In this document: positions 44,440-52,687 of the stretch, piece by piece
How positions within the stretch are numbered: position 1 is the first letter of the stretch
How the letters are laid out: each line of letters opens with the position of its first letter
Assembly (NCBI GenBank): GCA_963832835.1
Contig: CAWHVD010000001.1
Span: 2,108,001 to 2,172,000 of the forward strand
Direction: 5' to 3'
Source: CAVPKN01 sp963832835
GTDB taxonomy: Bacteria > Chlamydiota > Chlamydiia > Chlamydiales > JAAKFR01
DNA: 64,000 nt
Program-made: the position numbers and the translations under genes
Notes under the pieces: model-generated
The model's database searches: none
The model's input: only the letters and a program-made list of their open reading frames with translations
Told to the model about the DNA's origin: nothing

Positions 44440-45798
44440 ATGTCTTATATCATAATCTCAGCTTGCTGTGTCACACAGTCACAACCACCCATCGAAAAGC
44501 AACACACAGTGCAACTACATTCCTGTGAAGAAAAATTGGCCTTAATCACAGATATCTTTCTCACATCTCTTGCTGCAGCTGTTGCGATTGGCATCATCCT
44601 TACAGCAAACGGTCTGATCGATTTAGGTCCTCTCAATGCAATCAGCACGCTCGGCCCCGAAGTTGCCTATAGAATGTTCGGTGTAGCCGGTGGTGTGGTG
44701 ATCGTGGATACCATGATCGTGATGGCCAAAATGTCCAGCCACATCTCCCGTATCGCCAAGCTCAATCAGACTCTTGGAGAAAGCGAAGATACGCAAAACT
44801 TCCTAAGATTAACAAATGAACACCAAGAGCTCACAAAAGAACACCGAGAGCTCACAAAAGAACTAACGAACCAAAAAGCAGCTTTCCAAGAGTTGCATAC
44901 TCAACATCAACTTCAAGCAGCTTCAGAGAAAGCTCGGATAACCAGCGAAAATTTCAAAGAAAGAACCTCACAAGAACAAATCGTCCTTCTAGACGAAATC
45001 AAAAAACTGCAAGAGGAATCCGTACTACAAGCACAGGCCATGAAAACAGTTATCCAAGCTGAAGTAGAAGAACTACAACAAGAGAAGGCCACTCTCAATG
45101 AAACCCTTTCTGGCCTGCGTGCTGAAAAAGAGCGCTTGGAGAATGTTTCTCCCACGGTGGTTCAGCCCCCCCTAGATGCAGAAGCACTTGAAAAAGCACA
45201 AGCTGCTGTCCGTAGCGCTGAAGTGCAGCTCGAAACTATCAATACAGACATCGAGCAGGCAACCCAAGCAAAAGACGATTTAGCTCAAAAAGTAGCAAAT
45301 GAAGGACAAAATCTCCAGTCTGTCATAGAAGAAATCGAGCTAGCCAATGCGCAACTATTTAAAATTGAAACGCAGATTCACACCCAAAATGCACAATTGG
45401 AAAAGTTACAGATCGAACCTCCCCCGGAAGCCGTAGCATTTCCAACACAGGATCCTGTAGTGCAGGTCGCACTTACTGACAATCCCGATATTGTTGAGAG
45501 AACCCAGGAGGATTACAAGGAACCGGAAGCCGTAGCATCTCCAACACAAGACCCTGAAGTGCCGATCCAAAATACTCCTCCACCTGAAACAACAACTGAC
45601 AATCTCGATATTGTTGAGAGAACCCAGGAGGATTACAAGGAAACGGAAGCCGTAGCATCTCCAACACAAGACCCTGAAGTGCCGATCCAAAATACTCCCC
45701 CACCTGAAACAACAACTGACAATCTCGATATTGTTGAGAGAAGTGAGGATACTTCCGAGGAACAAGAGATTTCGTCCTCAGATGAAGCCGCTGCTTAA
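44440..45798 (+). CDS. Candidate inclusion-membrane (Inc-like) coiled-coil protein
   Basis: 452 residues. Close to the N-terminus are two long hydrophobic helices separated by a short loop (about 30-90: IFLTSLAAAVAIGIILTANG and VAYRMFGVAGGVVIVDTMIV), the bilobed hydrophobic domain that marks chlamydial Inc proteins. A long coiled coil (about 110-325, rich in E, Q, K) follows and then a Pro/Glu-rich tail with 40-residue repeats. Inc proteins are type III-secreted and inserted in the inclusion membrane with both ends facing the host cytosol; some, like IncA, mediate fusion through coiled coils. Assignment is by layout, not by sequence match. Confidence 0.65.
   Translation: MSYIIISACCVTQSQPPIEKQHTVQLHSCEEKLALITDIFLTSLAAAVAIGIILTANGLIDLGPLNAISTLGPEVAYRMFGVAGGVVIVDTMIVMAKMSSHISRIAKLNQTLGESEDTQNFLRLTNEHQELTKEHRELTKELTNQKAAFQELHTQHQLQAASEKARITSENFKERTSQEQIVLLDEIKKLQEESVLQAQAMKTVIQAEVEELQQEKATLNETLSGLRAEKERLENVSPTVVQPPLDAEALEKAQAAVRSAEVQLETINTDIEQATQAKDDLAQKVANEGQNLQSVIEEIELANAQLFKIETQIHTQNAQLEKLQIEPPPEAVAFPTQDPVVQVALTDNPDIVERTQEDYKEPEAVASPTQDPEVPIQNTPPPETTTDNLDIVERTQEDYKETEAVASPTQDPEVPIQNTPPPETTTDNLDIVERSEDTSEEQEISSSDEAAA
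45479..45745 (+). repeat. 120-base tandem repeats in the Inc-like gene tail
   Basis: Two full and one partial 120-base unit starting at 45479, 45599 and 45719 (GACAATCTCGATATTGTTGA). They encode TQEDYKETEAVASPTQDPEV and PIQNTPPPETTTDNLDIVER. Units two and one are nearly identical, so copy number probably varies. Confidence 0.88.
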
Positions 45799-45833
45799 TA
45801 TCACTTCAGACCCGAAGAGCTGAGACTGCACTT

Positions 45834-45854
45834 GCCCAGGGTAACGCCCTGGGC
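45834..45854. terminator. Hairpin, possible terminator or stray REP-type motif
   Basis: GCCCAGGGTAACGCCCTGGGC is a perfect 8-bp stem downstream of the Inc-like gene, with no T-run. Its stem is the same CCCAGGGC/GCCCTGGG as in the repeat arrays at 52.2 and 62 kb and beside the RAYT gene. Confidence 0.5.
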
Positions 45855-45889
45855 ATTGCCAGTCAGTGTCAGGTTCGTTCAGGATATCT

Positions 45890-47224
45890 TTAAACAGCAA
45901 CTCTAGGGTCTGTGCGCTGGATGATCAGACTGACGTTGTCTTTGTTAAAGCCTTTATACCCTTCATCACGTTGTAGGTTCTCAAGATGGCTGCCTAAGGC
46001 GCCGTGGGTTAAAAAGTGCTCCGCCTGAGCTGGAGTGATCAGCCCTGTACTACGCAAAGCCTCAACACGTTTTGGATCAACAACCCATATCTGCCCTGCG
46101 GTAAAGGCCTGTTTGAGATAAGGAAAATTGCTGAAGGGGTCCATCATTCCCACATGGTGCTCTGCAAGGTCTTCTTTAAGCTTATCGAACATAAACTGAG
46201 CTTCGAGATGGTGCATCCCCGCTTCCAGTAGCGAATCGCCGTGAAGGGCGCACCATAGGCCAACTGTGCTGAGTTTGTCTCGCTCAGCAAGGGGATGGTG
46301 AGCAAAGTCGATTTCTAGTTCTTCAGGAGCCAAATCGACATCGAGAAACAGAATGAGACCGCACGTCGGGTTTTCCATAACCTGTGCTCCCCAGCCTGCT
46401 TGGCTTCCCGCATAAAACCGTTCCCGACAATGAAAGCCTAGCGTTTCGAAAAAACGGATAAGATGGACAAAGTTTTTGCGGCTGCTGCGGAAGGTATGAT
46501 GGTCATGATTGACCCATCCCATGCCGACACTATCTTGACGGTTTTTTTGGAGCCCGGCCGCCAGGTTGCGGGCCTGCCAATATTTCCGCTCTACCTCAAG
46601 GAAAGCCCATGCTGCTGCATCTTTGCCAATTGCAGTAACAATCTCTTCAATCATGGAAAAGGTTTGTGACATGGAATCGCGGGTTCGACTTTGAAATCTT
46701 TCCAGTGCAGTTAGATATTCATCAATAGCACTTTCGGTTTGGTAGATAGGCTCCATGGTGCGAGAGCTACGCCTCTCTACGCATAGAAGGGCTACATCTC
46801 CTATTTTTTCGATCAGACACCTGCGATAAGGAGAGAAAAGGGATCCTTCAATGACCTTTTCGAGCCTGTGGACCATCAGAAAATCGGCTATACTCTCAAC
46901 CTTCACCGCCACACCCAGTGGATGCTTGTTTGAAGAATCACGTACCAACACCGCTGGAAACTGAGCTCCCGGATGAGAAAAAACGCGGTAGCTGGGCATC
47001 GTGATTTGCTGCACAAAGCCTACACGCTCCAGCTCTTGCTCAACAGATGCGGAAGCATCGATTGTAAAATGATCGATCCAATCGAACAACCGAGTACTTG
47101 TCTTGGTGCGCAGCTGCTCTTCAAGATGTGCAATCGCTATGTTTTTAGCTTTAAAATCTTCTAGAAGGCTATAGAGCCACTTTTGCGCCTCAGGCTGGCA
47201 TTGCCAATCAAATTGTTGAGTCAT
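45890..47224 (-). CDS. Uncharacterised protein of the heptose gene cluster (VOC/DUF1338-like?)
   Basis: 444 residues from ATG 47224, which overlaps the stop of the kinase gene. The middle contains VNHDHHTFRSS followed by LIRFFETLGFHCRERFYAGS and LILFLDVDLAPEELEI, an arrangement like metal-binding VOC/DUF1338 oxygenases; this is a weak suggestion. It is translationally coupled to the heptose kinase, so a cell-envelope or metabolic link is possible. Confidence 0.55.
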   Translation of the reverse strand: MTQQFDWQCQPEAQKWLYSLLEDFKAKNIAIAHLEEQLRTKTSTRLFDWIDHFTIDASASVEQELERVGFVQQITMPSYRVFSHPGAQFPAVLVRDSSNKHPLGVAVKVESIADFLMVHRLEKVIEGSLFSPYRRCLIEKIGDVALLCVERRSSRTMEPIYQTESAIDEYLTALERFQSRTRDSMSQTFSMIEEIVTAIGKDAAAWAFLEVERKYWQARNLAAGLQKNRQDSVGMGWVNHDHHTFRSSRKNFVHLIRFFETLGFHCRERFYAGSQAGWGAQVMENPTCGLILFLDVDLAPEELEIDFAHHPLAERDKLSTVGLWCALHGDSLLEAGMHHLEAQFMFDKLKEDLAEHHVGMMDPFSNFPYLKQAFTAGQIWVVDPKRVEALRSTGLITPAQAEHFLTHGALGSHLENLQRDEGYKGFNKDNVSLIIQRTDPRVAV

Positions 47225-48180
47225 AATTTGATTTCTAGCAGACGGGAAGAAAGATCTGCAAGAGAAATGCGTGCACAACCCACCTTTTCGATCGCAATAC
47301 CGGCTGCCACATTAGCAAGCTGTGCTGCATCAGTGAGGCTTAATTTATTGGCAAGAGCTGCCGTAAGCACAGCTATAACAGTGTCGCCTGCACCCGTGAC
47401 ATCTTTAATTTCATGCACGAGTGCCGGAAAATCCTGTCTGCTACCCAGACGGGGAAAAATCGAGATACCATCTCTAGAACGGGTAACAATGAGGGTTTCT
47501 ACCCCCGTGTCCTGCAAGATTTGGTTAGCTATCTCTTCTAATGTCGCTTCTCTACCCAGACCCGCTGCTGCTACTGCTTCTGCAAAATTGGGCTTAATCA
47601 ACGTAGCGCCATGGTAGCGAGTGAAATCTAGCCCCTTAGGATCTACAATGATAGGTATGGAGCGCGTTTTCGCAATCCGGATGATACTTGCCAAAAACGA
47701 CTGAGAAAGAAGGCCCTTGGCATAATCAGAAATCGCTATCATCTGCACATCTTCTAGCAGTTTTGGTAAAGTGGCTACTAGCTCCTTTTCCATCTCGGGG
47801 TGCAATGGAGTGGGATGTTCGTAGTCAATGCGGACAATTTGCTGTCCCGAGGCGATCATCCGGTTTTTGAGAGGCGTTTGGAAAGAGGGATCGCACAGAA
47901 TCCCCTGAGTATTTACACCCTCTTTTACCATCTCTTCTAAAAAAGTGCGGCCTGCAAAATCATCACCTACGCGACCTACCGCCACCACTTCCATCCCTAA
48001 AGAAATGAGATTCAAAATAGTATTTCCCGCGCCCCCAGGCCTACGGTCTTCTTGGGTAACACGCAGCACAGGAACAGGCGCTTCTGGAGATATGCGATCG
48101 ACATGGCCCACGGTATACACATCGAGCATGAAATCGCCCACAACCACGATTTTTTTGCGTCGGAACTGATCGATCATCAC
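47221..48180 (-). CDS. rfaE1: D-glycero-beta-D-manno-heptose-7-phosphate kinase (RfaE domain I)
   Basis: 319 residues of the ribokinase/PfkB fold: VVGDFMLDVYTVGHVDRISP, EAPVPVL, RRPGGAGNTILNL, and the C-terminal KDVTGAGDTVIAVL with the catalytic Asp. Only the kinase domain is present; the adenylyltransferase domain of fused HldE is missing and should be encoded elsewhere. It phosphorylates heptose-7-phosphate in ADP-heptose synthesis for the LPS inner core. It overlaps hldD by ATGA. Confidence 0.9.
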   Translation of the reverse strand: MMIDQFRRKKIVVVGDFMLDVYTVGHVDRISPEAPVPVLRVTQEDRRPGGAGNTILNLISLGMEVVAVGRVGDDFAGRTFLEEMVKEGVNTQGILCDPSFQTPLKNRMIASGQQIVRIDYEHPTPLHPEMEKELVATLPKLLEDVQMIAISDYAKGLLSQSFLASIIRIAKTRSIPIIVDPKGLDFTRYHGATLIKPNFAEAVAAAGLGREATLEEIANQILQDTGVETLIVTRSRDGISIFPRLGSRQDFPALVHEIKDVTGAGDTVIAVLTAALANKLSLTDAAQLANVAAGIAIEKVGCARISLADLSSRLLEIKL

Positions 48181-49136
48181 CAGTATTTTCCCTCAGCAAG
48201 ATAGTTTTGGACATAATCTTTGACGCCGGCTTCCAAAGAGTACTTAGGTTGCAACAAGTTCTTTGATTTACCCATATCAGCGCACGTGTAGTTTTGGTAT
48301 TTGCCTACCAAATCGGAGGGCATATCGAAGTATTCGATCTCCACTTTCTTGCCCAAAGCGGCAATCACTGCATGAGCTAAAGCATTCCAGGTCTCTTCTT
48401 TGCCCGAACCTATGTTAAAAATGCCATTTAACTGATTGTCTAAAAACTGGATTGTCATCTGCGCCACATCTTTGACGTAGATAAAATCACGGATTTGACC
48501 GCCATCGGGATATTTGTCCGGCTCGGATGATTTGAAGAGACGGATCTTACCTGTATTTAATGCATCAGGAACCATCTTCAGGATGGCCGATGCCATCCGC
48601 CCTTTGTGGCACTCGTTTGGCCCGTACACATTGAAGTATTTGAGCCCCACAACTCGATCGAGCAGATGATGGTTTTTGAGCCATAAATCGAAAAGGTGCT
48701 TGGAATAGCCATACATGTTGAGCGGCTCAAATTGATCCAAATCTGCCTGATCTGAAAAACCTAAACTCCCATCACCATACGTAGCTGCCGATGAAGCATA
48801 GATAAAACGGTGGCCAGCTCTTAGTGCATACTCAGCAAGACGGACGCAATAGCGGTAATTATTCTCAAGCAAGTACCGCGCATCTTTCTCTACGGTGCTA
48901 GAGCATGCTCCTAAGTGGATGAACGCTTCGATCTCTTCTTCCCGCCCTGCAAGCCAATCAAAGAGCTGGTCTTTATCGAGCACATCGAGAAAGCGCTTGC
49001 CGACAAGATTTTTCCATTTGTCATTGCAATCGAGTTGATCCACCACAACTAGGTTGTAGATCTGCTTCTGGTTCAGAGCACGTACAACCCCCGAACCGAT
49101 AAACCCTGCGCCACCTGTAACAACAATGTATTTCAT
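48177..49136 (-). CDS. hldD: ADP-L-glycero-D-manno-heptose 6-epimerase
   Basis: 319 residues from ATG 49136 (MKYIVVTGGAGFIGSGVVRA, Rossmann GxxGxxG); an upstream extension to 49196 is not family-like. Catalytic YGYSKHLFD (Tyr/Lys) and LKYFNVYGPNECHKGRMAS are typical of HldD. It makes ADP-L-glycero-D-manno-heptose using bound NADP. It leads the minus-strand operon hldD-rfaE1-unknown. Confidence 0.94.
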   Translation of the reverse strand: MKYIVVTGGAGFIGSGVVRALNQKQIYNLVVVDQLDCNDKWKNLVGKRFLDVLDKDQLFDWLAGREEEIEAFIHLGACSSTVEKDARYLLENNYRYCVRLAEYALRAGHRFIYASSAATYGDGSLGFSDQADLDQFEPLNMYGYSKHLFDLWLKNHHLLDRVVGLKYFNVYGPNECHKGRMASAILKMVPDALNTGKIRLFKSSEPDKYPDGGQIRDFIYVKDVAQMTIQFLDNQLNGIFNIGSGKEETWNALAHAVIAALGKKVEIEYFDMPSDLVGKYQNYTCADMGKSKNLLQPKYSLEAGVKDYVQNYLAEGKYW

Positions 49137-49266
49137 GACAAATACCATACCAAAAACAGAGAAAAAACAACATGAGGGATCGACACACCCCAGCAAAAAA
49201 GCAGAGACAAAAAATATTTTGTCTGTATAAATGAGTTTTTACCAAATAAAATTTCATGAGGTAGTG

Positions 49267-49608
49267 ATGTCAGCGCCAATAGGAAACCCCCTAGCAAGTC
49301 AGGGGAAATACCCCCCATCCAATACAGCCACAGAGAGCCAACAACGTGTTGCCTACGATCCTAATAAAAAAACATTTGGTCCTATGCAGACCAGCGTAAC
49401 CCGCAACATCGATGTGATGACACGGACCAGCAAACAGGTCAGTCAACTGCCCGTGCCCACTGACTACAGCAGCCCCGCCTTCTTGACACGTGTCGAGACC
49501 CAATTCGACTCCGAAGCAGAGGTCCTGCAAACCGATACTCGGGGCGTCAACGTAAACTATACCAGAAACCTGCTCAATTCAGTCCAAACCGCCCAACGCG
49601 CCCTTTAA
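49267..49608 (+). CDS. Uncharacterised small protein
   Basis: 113 residues; GAGGTAGTG precedes the ATG at 49267 and the longer frame from 49231 has no site. Polar, no membrane helix, no cysteine; C-terminal half reads TDTRGVNVNYTRNLLNSVQT. A stem CCCGAGAATCCTCTCGGG (49616-49635) follows the stop. No family recognised; a small secreted or structural protein is possible. Confidence 0.6.
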   Translation: MSAPIGNPLASQGKYPPSNTATESQQRVAYDPNKKTFGPMQTSVTRNIDVMTRTSKQVSQLPVPTDYSSPAFLTRVETQFDSEAEVLQTDTRGVNVNYTRNLLNSVQTAQRAL

Positions 49609-49738
49609 CTTAGAGCCCGAGAATCCTCTCGGGCCCTCACTCTCATTCACTTACAGCTTTACAAAACAAAAATATTACCTATTAATAACTTAAGTAATAA
49701 ACTTATAATTAATAACGATTATTAATTAGGTTTTTATT

Positions 49739-51349
49739 ATGTCTGTTAGAAAACCAGATTCTGATGCCGCCGCAGTCTACAAGACCATGACCGACGCGCT
49801 CAATCAAGGTAAGAGAATTATATACAATACCGAATCTAAAAAATTTGAAACTGTCTCCCGCGAAAAAGCCAAAGAGCTTGAGAGTGACCAAAAGTATATC
49901 ACACTTCTGCCGCAGCTTCAGGCCAAAGTCGAAACTTACATCAAAGAGAATGGGATTAACCCCGAACAACAAACTCAACTAACAACAGCTTTTAAAAGCC
50001 GTGCAAGCGAACTCAAAGGACGCTTTATTCTTTGGGGTGGCGACAGACGTGACAAAGCTGTAAGTGAACTGGAACAATTTCCCTCAGCCATTACAAAAGC
50101 TGCAGCTGAAGCCGTCAAAATCCTTAAACACGCCACTCTAGCCTCCTCCCCAGGCCCCACATCTATAGTATCCCAACCTCAAGCACCAACCCAGCACAGA
50201 GAAACAACTTCCCCCAAAACTTCAAAGAATAAAGAGTCATTTGGTCCATTTGCAGAAAAAGTATCTGCCTCGCAGCCAGAACAAACTCAGACTTCATCAC
50301 AATCTGGTCAACCAACACAACGTCCGGCAGTGCCAATGGCAGAAGGGGGACCACCACCCCCTCCTCCTGGAGGAGCACGAGGACCTGGCGGGCCTCCTCC
50401 TCCTCCAGGACCTATGAAACCAGCAGGCTCAAAATATACACAAACCCATATAAATTTGACAAAAGCACGGTCCCTGTTCGAAAATGAAAGAGCTCCTCCT
50501 AAAATTGCTCCAGGCCATGACCTTGGCAAAATTAATCTAATACCCGAAAAAGATCGTCTGAACTATGCCGAGACAATTGAACAATACGTTAAGGGAGAGC
50601 GCGTAGAAACTCAGAAAAAAACTGGGGGACCTAAGGAAGTAATATACCAAAATAGCCTGGATGATGCTCTCAAACCTCTTAAAAAGCAGATCAGTGACGA
50701 TGCTGCCGATGCCGAATTATTGAAAGGAAAAGAGGTGCAACTAGTTGGAATTAAGGCCGAGATAACGCAGAAAAAAGCCCATCAGGGGCTCATGAAAGCA
50801 GCGAATCAAGAAGGTCTAGTGTATGTACGTCAAACAAAGGAAAAGGACAGTAAATCTGTGACGCTGCAGCCAGACAGAGTTGTTGAGGATACACTGAGTA
50901 AACTCACGACAGATGAACTTGGTTCACTCAAAAAAATGAACGTGGATCCAGAAAAATTTGCCATCTCGCATCAATTAAAGCTTGATGCAGATGAGCTAGA
51001 AATTTTAAATAAAGAAGCGGACAATTTAACCAATGAAATCAGTAATCTGCAAAAAAAAATAGCTGCCAGACACACTCTTAAAAACAATGGTATTCCATTT
51101 AATCAATGGGAAAAATTGATCAAAGAAAAAGAAGAAGTTTCTACCCGTTTGTTGGCACTCACTTCAAATTTGCGAAAGGGCACCCCTGTTGTCGAAAAAG
51201 CCGCTCCAGAAGTTGATACAACATATGCAGCGATATACGAAAAAAGTCCTTGGCTCGAAGAAACAGTTACGACAATGAGTACCTTGCCAATGGGAGCATT
51301 GGCTGTCCTTAAAAAAGAGCCCGACAATTTTTTTAGAAAGCTTAATTGA
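49739..51349 (+). CDS. Polyproline-rich protein, candidate actin-directed effector
   Basis: 536 residues, no signal peptide. A polar, helical N-terminus (about 1-140) is followed by a Ser/Thr/Gln-rich linker and a profilin-binding-like stretch (GGPPPPPPGGARGPGGPPPP then PG, about 200-225), then KARSLFENERAPPK and a charged coiled-coil C-terminus. FH1-like polyproline next to short motifs is seen in chlamydial TarP and in bacterial actin nucleators, and such proteins are type III-secreted. I do not see a convincing WH2 motif. It is preceded by an A+T-rich promoter region and followed by the ispE pseudogene, whose stop overlaps its end. Confidence 0.55.
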   Translation: MSVRKPDSDAAAVYKTMTDALNQGKRIIYNTESKKFETVSREKAKELESDQKYITLLPQLQAKVETYIKENGINPEQQTQLTTAFKSRASELKGRFILWGGDRRDKAVSELEQFPSAITKAAAEAVKILKHATLASSPGPTSIVSQPQAPTQHRETTSPKTSKNKESFGPFAEKVSASQPEQTQTSSQSGQPTQRPAVPMAEGGPPPPPPGGARGPGGPPPPPGPMKPAGSKYTQTHINLTKARSLFENERAPPKIAPGHDLGKINLIPEKDRLNYAETIEQYVKGERVETQKKTGGPKEVIYQNSLDDALKPLKKQISDDAADAELLKGKEVQLVGIKAEITQKKAHQGLMKAANQEGLVYVRQTKEKDSKSVTLQPDRVVEDTLSKLTTDELGSLKKMNVDPEKFAISHQLKLDADELEILNKEADNLTNEISNLQKKIAARHTLKNNGIPFNQWEKLIKEKEEVSTRLLALTSNLRKGTPVVEKAAPEVDTTYAAIYEKSPWLEETVTTMSTLPMGALAVLKKEPDNFFRKLN

Positions 51350-52156
51350 GGATATTTTGATACCAGCCTTCGGATCGATTGAGTAGATGAATGTTACCGC
51401 TTTGAGCTCCCTGGCATATCATGGCAGAACCGGAAGCGGACATGAAGGCTGTGGAATGCCTCTTCTTGATCTGGGAAAGAAGAGGGTAGAGGCGGAAGGC
51501 GGGAGCTTCGAGGTCGTTGATGTAGCGAGGTTTACCTGCGTAAAAATCGGCTAGGAGGAGTTCGGGATCCCCGGGTGAGCATTCGTGGAGTTGAAGGGCT
51601 TGGTAGATTGCGGGTGTGGAGAGCCCTTGTGGGGGTTTGATGAGAGGGAATGGGGGTAAAGAGAGTGGGGGTAGATCGCGTACCTGCTCACCCCGTCCTG
51701 TACAGTAGGCAGTGCCATGCGAAAAAAAGAACGCGATATCTGAGCCCATTTCCGAAGACCAGTTTTGAAGCTCTTGAATTGTGTAAGTATTGTTGTAAGG
51801 GTGTTGAGAGCCCCGAGGGTTGTGGCTGCATTGCTGCTGCCTCCCCCGAGGCCTGCTTGTGTGGGGATGTGTTTTTCTAAGTGGATGGTGACAGGGATAT
51901 GGAGGTTGGTTTTGCGGCGAAAGAGGTGGAGGGCTTTGATGATGAGGTTCGAGTCGTTACAGGGTAAAGAAGGGTCTGAGCATGTTAGGGAGTCTTGTGG
52001 GGTGAGGGTAAAGGTGAGGGTGTCGCCGAGGCCGATTGCTTGAAAGAGGGAGGCCAGTTCGTGGTATCCATCAGGGCGTTTTCCCATTATCCGCAAAAAC
52101 AAATTAATCTTAGCCGGCGAAAATAAGGTTAGGGATTTGGAGGTCGACCTATTCAT
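51342..52156 (-). pseudogene. ispE: Second copy of ispE, frameshifted
   Basis: Matches the intact ispE at 61004-61807 along its whole length. The GHMP-kinase motif QAGLGGGSSNAATTL is intact but a one-base deletion after ALNTL (near 51797) changes frame; reading resumes as NNTYTIQELQNWSSEMGSDI. The C-terminal glycine motif is MSASGSAM here against MSGSGSAM in the other copy. Downstream of the shift the second frame is fully open, so the lesion is recent. Confidence 0.9.
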
Positions 52157-52560
52157 GTTGTTCCCTCAAATTCTTGTCGCAGCCCTACAGGCTGCAAGTG
52201 TTTTTTTGCCCTTGTACCCAGGGCGCTGCCCTGGGCTAGCTCTGTCCCAGCCCTGCAGGCTGAAGCAGGGGTTGTATATGCACATGTTTTGCTTACGGAA
52301 CATTCCTTCAGCCTGAAAGGCTGAGATAGTGATAGCCCAGGGCAACGCCCTGGGTAACGTGATGAACACACACCATGCAGCCTGTAGGGCTGCGACAGGG
52401 CCGGTACCGTCCTAACCATGCAGCTGAAGCAGGGATTTCATATCTACATCCTTGGCTCTCCTTCAGCCTGAAAGGCTGAGATAGTGATAGCCCAGGGCAA
52501 CGCCCTGGGTAACATGATGAACACACACCATGCAGCCTGTAGGGCTGCGACAGGACTGCG
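52157..52560. repeat. Palindromic repeat array, left copy (two units)
   Basis: Two units of about 155 bases, each with three hairpins (CAGCCTGAAAGGCTG at 52309 and 52463; CCCAGGGCAACGCCCTGGG; CAGCCTGTAGGGCTG). The same unit forms the larger array at 61837-62530. These are REP-like elements next to a RAYT remnant. No gene is present in the 495-base stretch between the ispE pseudogene and the IS66 element. Confidence 0.88.
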
Positions 52561-52651
52561 ACAAATTTGGACTTAATCCCAGACATATTTTTCCAAAAAC
52601 TGACGCAATTCATCCTGAAAGGATAATTTCTGATGGCGCTGCTTCTGATTC
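52561..52651 (-). pseudogene. RAYT transposase C-terminal remnant
   Basis: Matches the 3' end of the RAYT gene at 62528-62980 (QHHQ-x-LSFQDELRQFLEKY), with a 21-base internal deletion between short direct repeats. It is cut off by the IS66 end at 52652. Confidence 0.8.
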
Positions 52652-52687
52652 GTAACCGTCTAATCTAGACATGTTGACGGAGAAAAA

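Noticed and set aside
45406..45765. Minus-strand frames over the Inc-like gene tail
   Set aside because: Antisense of the 120-base repeats; no independent evidence of coding.
52153..52613. Minus-strand frames in the left repeat array
   Set aside because: Same repeat translation as the right array, with no start signals or family similarity.
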